The notes beneath the pieces are model-generated. The model saw only the letters and a program-made list of their open reading frames with translations. It was not told the DNA's origin and ran no database searches. Positions 1 through 5,543 of a DNA stretch of 5,545 bases are shown piece by piece (positions within the stretch are counted from its first letter, which is position 1; each line of letters begins with the position of its first letter). The translations under genes were made by a program, and so were the position numbers. This DNA comes from Microcaldota archaeon (GTDB lineage Archaea > Micrarchaeota > Micrarchaeia > Micrarchaeales > CABMGC01). The stretch is taken from NCBI GenBank assembly GCA_021851985.1, contig JAJZOS010000061.1, positions 1 to 5,545 on the forward strand, written 5' to 3'.

Positions 1-1187
1 CTGTAATCACTACGGCAGCAGTCACCGGAGGAAGCGGCACAGGCAACTTCATATACGCATTCACTCTCGACAACGCAGAAGCGCAGAATACAGTTTCATC
101 AACTACTCTTTCATCGACAAATACGCTAAATTCAAAGACAATCCCTGGAAACTACGTATTCAATGTGATAGTCACTGACACCGGAACCACAACGCATTAT
201 TCAGTTCCGCAGGTGACAAACACCGTGGTGATAGAATCAAACGATTTGCTGTCTGCAACTTCATCTGGCAATCCCGGCTTCGCGGGCTTCTATTCAGCAG
301 TGAATATAACATTCACCGGAACCCCGACGATAGGAAACCAGAGCGCGTGGTCGCTTTATGTCAACGGAGTGCTCTTCGGAAAGACCGATTCAGTGATGCA
401 CTGGACTGAGCAGGGCTCACCCGGCACATATTCATTCACATTCACCAATCCCGGAAACTCTAACTACACTTCAGCATCGCTTACGTCCACTCTGAAGGTC
501 GGATCGCTCGGCACCGGCGGATCTGGAGTGTCATCTTCCTCACCTCCTCCTTCGACCATCCCGCCAACGACTGTCCCCGCAACTTCAATACCAGCCACTT
601 CTGTTGTGAGCACTACCACTTCCATTCCTACAACCACTCCTCCTGCATCTACAACTTCAACGATCCCTCCCCTGCTCAACAGCAGCGTCACTTCTGCAAC
701 CGTATCTGCGAATTCATCCGCAACGATCCCTGCAGTTATAAATTTCGGCAATTCGGGCGCAGTCATAAAGGCCTATTCAGCATCCCAAACACCTGCAAGG
801 ATAATGCTCACGATTTCAAATGCGTCTGGCAGCGTGAAGCTCGCCGCAGGCCTCTACGCAGTATCAGTGCTAAACATTTCCTCCAATTCGCAGCTCTCGC
901 GCATAGACGTCAATGTGAGCTATCCATGCAGCCTCCCATCGAACTCCGTGGCTCCTTACATGTTCGTGGACGGCGCATGGCAGAAGCTGGCTAATTATAC
1001 TGTAAATCCATCCACATGCACCGTCGAGGTCCCTTCAGCGCACGCAGGCCTGATAGCGGTCCTTTCATCAGCTTCCAAGCCAATCTCCCTTTCAACAATA
1101 CTTCTGGCAGTAATCGCGGCGATGGCAATCGCATTCATAGCATACATTATCCATCTTAAAAAATTGCGCTCCAAACCATACAAATAA
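1..1187 (+). CDS. Membrane-anchored cell-surface protein with Ig-like domains and Ser/Thr/Pro stalk (partial, 5' end missing)
   Basis: The frame is open from base 3 to the TAA at 1185-1187, giving 394 visible residues. The GTG at 165 is internal: the 54 codons before it read as the same beta-rich protein, so the true start lies left of the window. Residue numbers here count from base 3. Residues 1 to about 170 look like two Ig-like beta-sandwich units. Residues 177-224 are almost only Ser, Thr, Pro, Ala and Val, a likely extended, glycosylated stalk. Residues about 225-355 form a second globular domain with a Cys pair (C309, C339) that could form a disulfide. About nine N-x-S/T sequons are present. 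A hydrophobic segment at about 362-384 is followed by a Lys/Arg-rich tail (HLKKLRSKPYK), which predicts a C-terminal anchor with the bulk outside the cell. The role is unknown: adhesin, S-layer-associated or other surface protein. The missing N-terminus should carry a signal peptide. Confidence 0.85.
   Translation, partial: VITTAAVTGGSGTGNFIYAFTLDNAEAQNTVSSTTLSSTNTLNSKTIPGNYVFNVIVTDTGTTTHYSVPQVTNTVVIESNDLLSATSSGNPGFAGFYSAVNITFTGTPTIGNQSAWSLYVNGVLFGKTDSVMHWTEQGSPGTYSFTFTNPGNSNYTSASLTSTLKVGSLGTGGSGVSSSSPPPSTIPPTTVPATSIPATSVVSTTTSIPTTTPPASTTSTIPPLLNSSVTSATVSANSSATIPAVINFGNSGAVIKAYSASQTPARIMLTISNASGSVKLAAGLYAVSVLNISSNSQLSRIDVNVSYPCSLPSNSVAPYMFVDGAWQKLANYTVNPSTCTVEVPSAHAGLIAVLSSASKPISLSTILLAVIAAMAIAFIAYIIHLKKLRSKPYK
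531..674 (+). other. Low-complexity Ser/Thr/Pro stalk-coding segment
   Basis: This in-frame segment of the surface protein encodes about 48 residues built from short units such as TTVPATSIPATS and TTTSIPTTTPP. Codons are mixed (act, aca, acg, cct, cca), so it is repetitive at protein level more than at DNA level. Such stalks are usually O-glycosylated spacers that hold a domain away from the membrane. The complementary strand is also open here, but only as a by-product of this composition. Confidence 0.7.
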
Positions 1188-1236
1188 TTGCCGGCCGCAA
1201 AGCTTTCAATAAATGCAATCTGCAATAGTGTATTTC

Positions 1237-1272
1237 TCTGCATTTTTATGCAAAATTCAGTTAATCTTTTAG
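1237..1272 (+). terminator. Likely transcription end of the surface-protein gene
   Basis: A small hairpin with stem TGCAT/ATGCA (1239-1243 and 1248-1252) and a TTTT loop lies about 50 bases after the stop codon. A T5 run (1243-1247) and a further TCTTTTA tract (1265-1271) accompany it. Archaeal termination depends mainly on U-rich tracts, so the T-richness is the stronger evidence; the 5-bp stem may be incidental. Confidence 0.4.
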
Positions 1273-1291
1273 CATTATAGCTTGGCCGTTC

Positions 1292-1302
1292 AAAAACCAA
1301 AA
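1292..1302 (-). terminator. Likely transcription end of the leftward nuclease gene
   Basis: Read on the minus strand this is TTTTGGTTTTT, about 90 bases beyond the TAA of the nuclease gene. It is the clearest U-rich tract for a leftward transcript in the convergent gap. The whole gap (1188-1388) holds no supported gene; besides the T/A tracts it shows only a GCCGGC palindrome (1191-1196) and a tandem AACTTTC pair (1312-1325). Confidence 0.3.
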
Positions 1303-1340
1303 TTTACCTGAAACTTTCAACTTTCATTATTTTCTGAACC

Positions 1341-1374
1341 TTTTTCTGCGCTCCGATGCTTTGTAATTCTTTTT
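1341..1374 (+). terminator. Second T-rich tract, back-up terminator for rightward transcription
   Basis: Two T5 runs (1341-1345 and 1370-1374) lie just before the 3' end of the convergent nuclease gene. They could stop rightward transcripts that escape the first site and so prevent antisense RNA across the nuclease gene. No stem-loop is evident. Confidence 0.3.
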
Positions 1375-1388
1375 AGGCATGCCCTGCC

Positions 1389-2642
1389 TTAAAGGTTTTC
1401 AAGTTTTATAGATTCCCCTACAATCGGTGCGCGTGCATCAAAGCCCTCCAATTTAAGGTCTTCGGCAAGCAATTTGGTATTCTCCTGGCTTCCGTGAACG
1501 CATATTACTGTTTCAGGGCAGCTCTCCTTCACATACCTGTGAAGCTCGGTCTTGCCTGCGTGCGCTGAAAAATCATATACTGAATAAGGCGTTTTAACTC
1601 TGTACTCCCTTCCATCTATGTCAAGTTGCTTGCCGTTTACAAGCTTGTGACCGTTCGTATTTTCTACCTGATATCCTGTGATGAATATCTTGGAGTTCCT
1701 GTTCAGCCTTGTTATATAGTTGAGTACAGGCCCCCCATTAAGCATTCCGGATGTTGTGAGTATTATGCTTCCTCCCTCAAGCGCCTTGGCTCTGTTCCTC
1801 GGGCTTTCGACCCATTCAACCTTGTCTATGGCGGTCCGGAGCATATTGTTGTTCTTTACGTACTCTGGATAGCCTTCCACAATTTCGGTTGCGGCCCTTG
1901 CCATCCCATCGATGAAAGTTCTGTCTATCAATCCATACTTGTTCATCAACGCCAGCATCTCCTGCGATCTTCCCACCGCAAAGACAGGTATGAGGGCAAC
2001 ACCGTTGTTGTCCACAACTTCCCGCACCTCGTTTACCATCCGTTCCATGTATTCATCCCTATTCGGATGGTCGGATCCGGCATAAGTCGATTCCAGTATC
2101 AAGATATCGCTTTTCACTATCTCGGCTCCGCCTTCAAGAAGCTGTGGCTCTATCTTAAAATCCCCGGTGTAAACCAATTTCCTCCCGTTCTTGTATTTCT
2201 CCACAAGAGTCACCGCGCTGCCGCATATATGGCCTGCATCATACATCGATATGTTGTATTCGCCGAATTCATAGCGTTTTCCATAAGCGCATGGTGTGTA
2301 TGTCTGCATCATTGTGGAAAGTTGGTTTTTGTGGAAATGCGGATGCTCGTGGTTTTTCCTGTGTATCTTTATAGAATCTTCAATCAAGAGCTCTGCAAGC
2401 TGCATTGTAGGCGCCGTGGCGAATGTTTCAGGCAGTCCCTGTTGGTATATATGCGGTGAAAAGCCGCTGTGGTCAAGATGGGCATGGCTTATTATGCACG
2501 CATCTACTTTATCGGTATTGCGCGGATATTCCGTATGCCCATCTATCTTTATGCCGTAATCAAGGAGAATATTCTTTGAATCCTTTACAAGTATGCCCGA
2601 CCTCCCAACTTCTCCGGCCCCACCAAGAAATTCTATCTCCAA
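1389..2642 (-). CDS. aCPSF2-like metallo-beta-lactamase/beta-CASP ribonuclease
   Basis: This 417-residue protein is a complete two-metal beta-CASP nuclease, expected to cut or trim RNA in the cytoplasm (mRNA 3'-end processing, RNA turnover). Visible motifs: D28 in LLDYG; the HAHLDH signature at 53-58 (metal ligands H53, H55, D57, H58); H138 in AGHICGS; D161 in YTGDF; beta-CASP motif A E184 in LESTYAG; motif B H361 in FSAHAG; motif C H383 in VHGS. IPVFAVGRSQE (218-228) and TSGMLNGGP (297-305) are typical of the archaeal CPSF subgroup. The length fits aCPSF2 (MJ0047-like); the N-terminal KH domains of aCPSF1 are absent, and the HAHLDH context favours CPSF over RNase J. The start is TTG at 2642-2640: it gives the usual MEIEFLGGAGEVGRS N-terminus, and an in-frame TAG at 2654-2652 leaves no ATG or GTG upstream. 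A His cluster (H94, H98, H100, H102, H104) is unusual. Family assignment is firm; the exact substrate is not known. Confidence 0.93.
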   Translation of the reverse strand: MEIEFLGGAGEVGRSGILVKDSKNILLDYGIKIDGHTEYPRNTDKVDACIISHAHLDHSGFSPHIYQQGLPETFATAPTMQLAELLIEDSIKIHRKNHEHPHFHKNQLSTMMQTYTPCAYGKRYEFGEYNISMYDAGHICGSAVTLVEKYKNGRKLVYTGDFKIEPQLLEGGAEIVKSDILILESTYAGSDHPNRDEYMERMVNEVREVVDNNGVALIPVFAVGRSQEMLALMNKYGLIDRTFIDGMARAATEIVEGYPEYVKNNNMLRTAIDKVEWVESPRNRAKALEGGSIILTTSGMLNGGPVLNYITRLNRNSKIFITGYQVENTNGHKLVNGKQLDIDGREYRVKTPYSVYDFSAHAGKTELHRYVKESCPETVICVHGSQENTKLLAEDLKLEGFDARAPIVGESIKLENL

Positions 2643-2662
2643 AAAAACACACTAGATTTGCA

Positions 2663-2671
2663 ATATCTTTT
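2663..2671 (-). promoter_or_regulatory. Weak candidate TATA box for the nuclease gene
   Basis: On the minus strand this reads AAAAGATAT, centred about 25 bases upstream of the TTG start, as expected for a leaderless archaeal mRNA. No Shine-Dalgarno sequence precedes the TTG; the bases just upstream are a T7 run. The match to a TATA consensus is poor. The AT-rich block at 2684-2694 could instead serve both directions. Confidence 0.2.
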
Positions 2672-2677
2672 GTAACC

Positions 2678-2694
2678 AAGAGATTTTAATTATT
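2678..2694 (+). promoter_or_regulatory. Candidate BRE/TATA promoter of the three-gene acd operon
   Basis: The block TTTTAATTATT (2684-2694), preceded by the purine-rich stretch AAGAGA (2678-2683) as a possible BRE, is centred about 30 bases before the ATG at 2719. That spacing places transcription start at or within a few bases of the ATG, so the first gene would be leaderless. This agrees with the lack of any Shine-Dalgarno match in front of it. It is the only convincing promoter-like block for the operon, since the two later genes follow with gaps of 9 and 4 bases. Confidence 0.5.
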
Positions 2695-2718
2695 GCTATG
2701 CAATAAAGTATTGGTAAC

Positions 2719-3372
2719 ATGGCAGACGAAGTCACCTTCATAGATCTTGCATGCCTCCTGAAGATAGCTCCAGACACTACATTGGAAAAGCTCGGAAGCA
2801 CAATTAATTCCAGCATATTCGACGCATCTAACATAGCCGGAGGACTCAAGCAGAAGGGACTTATAGATTTCACCGCATATTATCCCGGGCCGAATACCAT
2901 AGCAGTCACTGATGTCGGCAAGTCGCTAATTGCAGAAGCAAACTCGAAAACAACAGAGCCTTTCGACGAGCTGGATCATGAAATTCTCTTTCAGCTGTCC
3001 GGAGGGAAGCGCATTGCTCCGGAACTTCAGAACACCCTTAATCTAAGGCCAAAGGATCTCACGCTAAGGCTGTACAAGCTAGATAAGCTCGGATTCATAA
3101 CATACGAGCTCAAGAACGGCAATGCCGAGATAATGCTCACCGAATCGGGATTTCTTAAATCGAAGGCCCCAAGCGCATCCAAGCCGCCGCAGGAAGCAAC
3201 CCAGCAAGCCCAGCAGCCAAGTGCAACAGAAACCGCCCAAATCCAGGAGTCCAGCCAGAATCATGAGCAGCTTCAACTGAATCCTGGAAAGCGCAACAAG
3301 GGTACCGCAGCCGCCATCATAATACTTTTGGTAATAATAGCAGTAGTTGCAATTCATTTTCTGTATCCATGA
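2719..3372 (+). CDS. Tail-anchored protein with two winged-helix-like domains
   Basis: I do not recognise a named family for this 217-residue protein. Two similar halves are visible, each with helices then a beta-wing pattern. In half one (residues about 5-74), LKQKGLIDF is followed by NTIAVTDVGKSLIAEA. In half two (about 82-150), LDKLGFITY is followed by AEIMLTESGFLKSKA. This is the recognition-helix-plus-wing layout of MarR/ArsR-like winged-helix domains, so DNA binding is plausible. Residues about 151-190 are a Gln/Pro/Ser/Ala-rich disordered linker. KRNKG then leads into one membrane helix (about 197-216) ending at the C-terminus. The positive residues before the helix predict a cytoplasmic N-terminal part, i.e. 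a tail-anchored protein. It heads a tight operon with acdB and acdA; a membrane-tethered transcription regulator is one inference, a protein-protein adaptor another. The ATG at 2719 suits a leaderless transcript. Confidence 0.85.
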   Translation: MADEVTFIDLACLLKIAPDTTLEKLGSTINSSIFDASNIAGGLKQKGLIDFTAYYPGPNTIAVTDVGKSLIAEANSKTTEPFDELDHEILFQLSGGKRIAPELQNTLNLRPKDLTLRLYKLDKLGFITYELKNGNAEIMLTESGFLKSKAPSASKPPQEATQQAQQPSATETAQIQESSQNHEQLQLNPGKRNKGTAAAIIILLVIIAVVAIHFLYP

Positions 3373-3376
3373 GGTG
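3371..3376 (+). promoter_or_regulatory. Shine-Dalgarno site of acdB
   Basis: GAGGTG overlaps the TGA stop of the preceding gene and sits 5 bases before the ATG at 3382. It matches the archaeal 16S rRNA 3' end (CACCUC core) over six bases. It fixes the acdB start and suggests that translation continues from the winged-helix gene into acdB. The first gene of the operon and acdA show no comparable site. Confidence 0.75.
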
Positions 3377-3381
3377 TTTTA

Positions 3382-3999
3382 ATGCCGCTTATTGATTATT
3401 TCAAAGGCAAGCAAATGCTTGACAGGTACGGCATAAAGAGCGTAGAAAGCAGATACGTATCCTCCTCTGAAGAGGCAGTCCGCTTTGCAGGAAACGAGCC
3501 GATAACGCTTAAGTTAATATCTGACAAGGCGCTTCACAAATCGAAGTCAGGTCTAGTGAAGCTCAACTTAAAAGGCAGTGAAATAAAAAATGCGTTTGGG
3601 GAGCTCAGTGCAAAAAGCGCAAAGCTCAGACCATATAAGATAATAGCACAGAAGATGGCAAGGCCCGGAATCGAGATAATAATCGGAGGCCGGACCGATC
3701 CACAATTCGGCAAGTTGGTGCTGCTGGGACTCGGCGGGATCTATGTCGAAGTCTTCAAGGATTTTGCATTAAGGGTATGCCCTATAACAAGATATGACGC
3801 AGAGAATATGATATCACAGCTAAAATCGAAGAATGTAATAACCTTCAACGGGAAGGATACAGAAATGATAGCCGATCTTTTAGTGAGCATATCTGAATTG
3901 CTGAACGAGAACCATAATATAAGCGAATTGGACCTCAATCCCATCATAGTCAGGGAAGGGTCCTATGAAGCTGTCGATATAAGGATACTTACCAAATGA
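3382..3999 (+). CDS. acdB: ADP-forming acetyl-CoA synthetase, beta subunit (ATP-grasp)
   Basis: This is the nucleotide-binding beta subunit of acyl-CoA synthetase (ADP-forming). With the alpha subunit it makes ATP from ADP, phosphate and an acyl-CoA, releasing acid and CoA in the cytoplasm. The 205 residues are one ATP-grasp domain. K44 and H52 lie in LKLISDKALHKS; H52 aligns with the second phosphorylated histidine described in the Pyrococcus furiosus enzyme (His71 of the beta chain). EIIIGGRTDPQFGKLVLLGL (98-117), GGIYVEVFKD (118-127), FALRVCPIT (128-136) and the Mg-binding ELDLNP (182-187, D184) are well kept. Two oddities: the family's HKSDxGGV loop reads HKSKSGLV here, and the N-terminus is about 20 residues shorter than the Pyrococcus chain as I recall it. 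The ATG at 3382 has a good ribosome site. acdA follows after 4 bases, as expected for partners in one complex. Acetyl versus aryl/branched substrate cannot be told from sequence. Confidence 0.92.
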   Translation: MPLIDYFKGKQMLDRYGIKSVESRYVSSSEEAVRFAGNEPITLKLISDKALHKSKSGLVKLNLKGSEIKNAFGELSAKSAKLRPYKIIAQKMARPGIEIIIGGRTDPQFGKLVLLGLGGIYVEVFKDFALRVCPITRYDAENMISQLKSKNVITFNGKDTEMIADLLVSISELLNENHNISELDLNPIIVREGSYEAVDIRILTK

Positions 4000-4003
4000 T
4001 TTC

Positions 4004-5386
4004 ATGAAAAAACAAAACCTGAAATTCATGCTTAAACCCGAATCGGTCGTGATAATAGGCGCTTCAAGGGATCCTGACAAGGTGGGCCACGTGATACTGC
4101 AGAATTATGTCAATTCAGGATACTCAGGAAGGCTATACGCTGTAAACAAGAGCGGCGAGGAGATAATGAATTTCAAGTCCTATAAGAGCGTGCTTGATAT
4201 AAAGGACAAGATAGATCTTGCGGTAATTGCGATTCCTGCCCAATTTGTGCCGGAAGCGATGGAGGAATGCGGCAAGGCGCATGTCAAGTCTGTCATAGTT
4301 GTGAGCGGCGGTTTCGCGGAGATAGGAAACAATGTCCTTCAGGATAAGTTGGTGCATATAGCAAAAAAATACGACATGCCTACCCTCGGCCCGAATTGCC
4401 TTGGCGTTATGGATCCGAGGTCAAGGGTTGACACGTTATTCCTGCCCACATTCAAGCTCAGCAGACCTCAGGTCGGCGGAGTCAGCTTCGTATGCCAGAG
4501 CGGCGCAGTAGGCAGCACAATATTAGACCTGATATCAGGAGAGGGGTTTGGACTCTCTAAATTCATATCCTATGGAAATGCTGCAGACGTAGATGAAGTT
4601 GACATACTAAATTATCTTGCTGGAGATGACGAAACAAAGGTAGTGATACTTTACATAGAAGGAATAAGGCGCGGCAAGGAGTTCATAGAGGTTGCAAAGA
4701 AGATAACAAGGAAAAAACCTGTAATAGTGCTGAAGGCCGGGCGCACATCTGCAGGTGCAAGTGCTGCAATGTCCCATACAGCAGCGCTTGCAGGAAACTA
4801 CGAAGCGCATGAAGCAGTATTCAGGCAGTACGGATTCACAATAGCCGAAGACATAAGCGATCTGCTCAGCTACGCAAAGATATTCAGCACTGGCAAATAT
4901 CCAAAGGGCAATAAAGTAGCCATAATAACAAACGGCGGCGGAGCCGGAGTGCTCACTGCTGACGCAATAGGCCTTTCCGACAGTCTGGCGCTTGGAAAGT
5001 TCTCCGAAAATAGTTCAATGAAATTAAGGTCGTCAATGCCGCAGCTTGTAAACATACGCAATCCCCTGGATCTTGCCGGAGATGCCGATGGCAAAAGATA
5101 CGATGATGCGCTTTCGGCAATAAGTTCGGATGAGGGAATAGACATGGTCATAACAATAGCGCTTTTCCAGACTCCCGGAGCAGATTCACGGGTGGCGTCA
5201 AAGCTGATAAGCTTCAGCGAGAAGACGCGCAAGCCAATGGTCGTGCTGAGCATAGGAGCAGAGTACACTAAGATGCACAGGATAATGATGGAAAGCGCAG
5301 GGCTTCCGGTATACGATTCACCTTCAGCCGCGGTAAGGTCCCTCTCCAAGCTGCTCAAATACTCTGATTACATGGCCAAGCGCTGA
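4004..5386 (+). CDS. acdA: ADP-forming acetyl-CoA synthetase, alpha subunit (CoA-binding)
   Basis: This 460-residue protein is the CoA-binding, acyl-phosphate-forming alpha subunit that partners AcdB; its length matches separate archaeal alpha chains. Residues about 8-135 are the Rossmann CoA-binding domain, with IIGASRDPDKVG (17-28), YAVN (45-48) and LGPNCLG (128-134). Residues about 150-300 are the first succinyl-CoA-ligase-like domain, with CQSGAVG (164-170), SYGNAADVDEVD (189-200), E219 in YIEGIR and the phospho-accepting H258 in SHTAALAG (257-264). E219 and H258 align with the catalytic Glu218 and His257 of the Pyrococcus enzyme. The C-terminal flavodoxin-like domain (about 303-455) carries TNGGGAGVLTAD (309-320) and NPLDLAGDAD (353-362). 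The family's usual SHTGSLAG is SHTAALAG here. No Shine-Dalgarno is seen; the 4-base gap after acdB suggests translational coupling. The chain is not fused to the beta subunit, unlike in many bacteria and some archaea. Function is secure; the preferred acid is unknown. Confidence 0.94.
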   Translation: MKKQNLKFMLKPESVVIIGASRDPDKVGHVILQNYVNSGYSGRLYAVNKSGEEIMNFKSYKSVLDIKDKIDLAVIAIPAQFVPEAMEECGKAHVKSVIVVSGGFAEIGNNVLQDKLVHIAKKYDMPTLGPNCLGVMDPRSRVDTLFLPTFKLSRPQVGGVSFVCQSGAVGSTILDLISGEGFGLSKFISYGNAADVDEVDILNYLAGDDETKVVILYIEGIRRGKEFIEVAKKITRKKPVIVLKAGRTSAGASAAMSHTAALAGNYEAHEAVFRQYGFTIAEDISDLLSYAKIFSTGKYPKGNKVAIITNGGGAGVLTADAIGLSDSLALGKFSENSSMKLRSSMPQLVNIRNPLDLAGDADGKRYDDALSAISSDEGIDMVITIALFQTPGADSRVASKLISFSEKTRKPMVVLSIGAEYTKMHRIMMESAGLPVYDSPSAAVRSLSKLLKYSDYMAKR

Positions 5387-5452
5387 ATGCAGACAAACAG
5401 GACTCAGCAACCGAAGCGTGCCTTCCCGCAAACATCATGTATGAGCACGTAC

Positions 5453-5467
5453 GGGCGTTCTGCGCCC
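5453..5467 (+). other. GC-rich hairpin downstream of acdA
   Basis: GGGCG (5453-5457) and CGCCC (5463-5467) form a perfect 5-bp GC stem around a TTCTG loop, about 65 bases after the acdA stop. A C tract continues to 5470. It could be part of a transcription end or of a structured 3' UTR, but the usual archaeal T-run after it is missing (only TAATTT follows). Confidence 0.4.
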
Positions 5468-5510
5468 CCCTAATTTCCGCGTGAAATGCGCTTGTTTGAG
5501 GATATTGGAT

Positions 5511-5520
5511 GGGGGGGGGG
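5511..5520 (+). repeat. Ten-base G homopolymer
   Basis: Ten consecutive G residues sit in the gap after acdA, just before an AT-rich box. Nothing else like it occurs in the window. It could pair with the C6 tract at 5465-5470, vary in length by slippage, or be a sequencing or assembly artefact. The stretch 5387-5520 holds no gene that I can support. Confidence 0.9.
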
Positions 5521-5525
5521 CAACG

Positions 5526-5543
5526 TTTATTAATATTATAAAA
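5526..5543 (+). promoter_or_regulatory. AT-rich, TATA-like box at the right edge
   Basis: An uninterrupted 18-base A/T block (TTTATTAATA then TTATAAAA) ends two bases before the window does. It resembles an archaeal TATA element for a gene that would start just outside the window. Its near-symmetric composition means that it could act leftward as well, though no leftward gene is seen. Confidence 0.35.

Noticed and set aside
165..167. GTG at 165 as the start of the first gene
   Set aside because: The same frame is open back to base 3 with 54 codons of matching beta-rich composition, and no ribosome site precedes the GTG.
464..766. 100-residue ORF on the minus strand
   Set aside because: It is the complement of the Ser/Thr/Pro stalk; its Val/Glu/Gly-rich product is a composition artefact.
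995..1300. 101-residue ORF on the minus strand at the end of the surface gene
   Set aside because: Most of it is antisense to the membrane anchor and tail; no motif or ribosome site, and it would cross the convergent terminator region.
1312..1325. Tandem AACTTTC pair as a repeat element
   Set aside because: Only two 7-base units in a T/A-rich gap, with no further copies; likely chance.
1188..1388. Small RNA gene in the convergent gap
   Set aside because: No tRNA-like fold, C/D or H/ACA box pairs or promoter could be made out; T-rich terminator tracts explain the composition.
1626..2459. 277-residue ORF on the plus strand
   Set aside because: It lies wholly antisense to the nuclease, whose motifs are intact; the product is Cys/His/Tyr-rich with no domain pattern.
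4870..5358. 162-residue ORF on the minus strand
   Set aside because: Antisense to the well-conserved C-terminal domain of acdA; no promoter or recognisable motif.
5413..5425. GAAG/CTTC small hairpin after acdA
   Set aside because: A 4-bp stem with mismatched flanks is too weak to call a structure.
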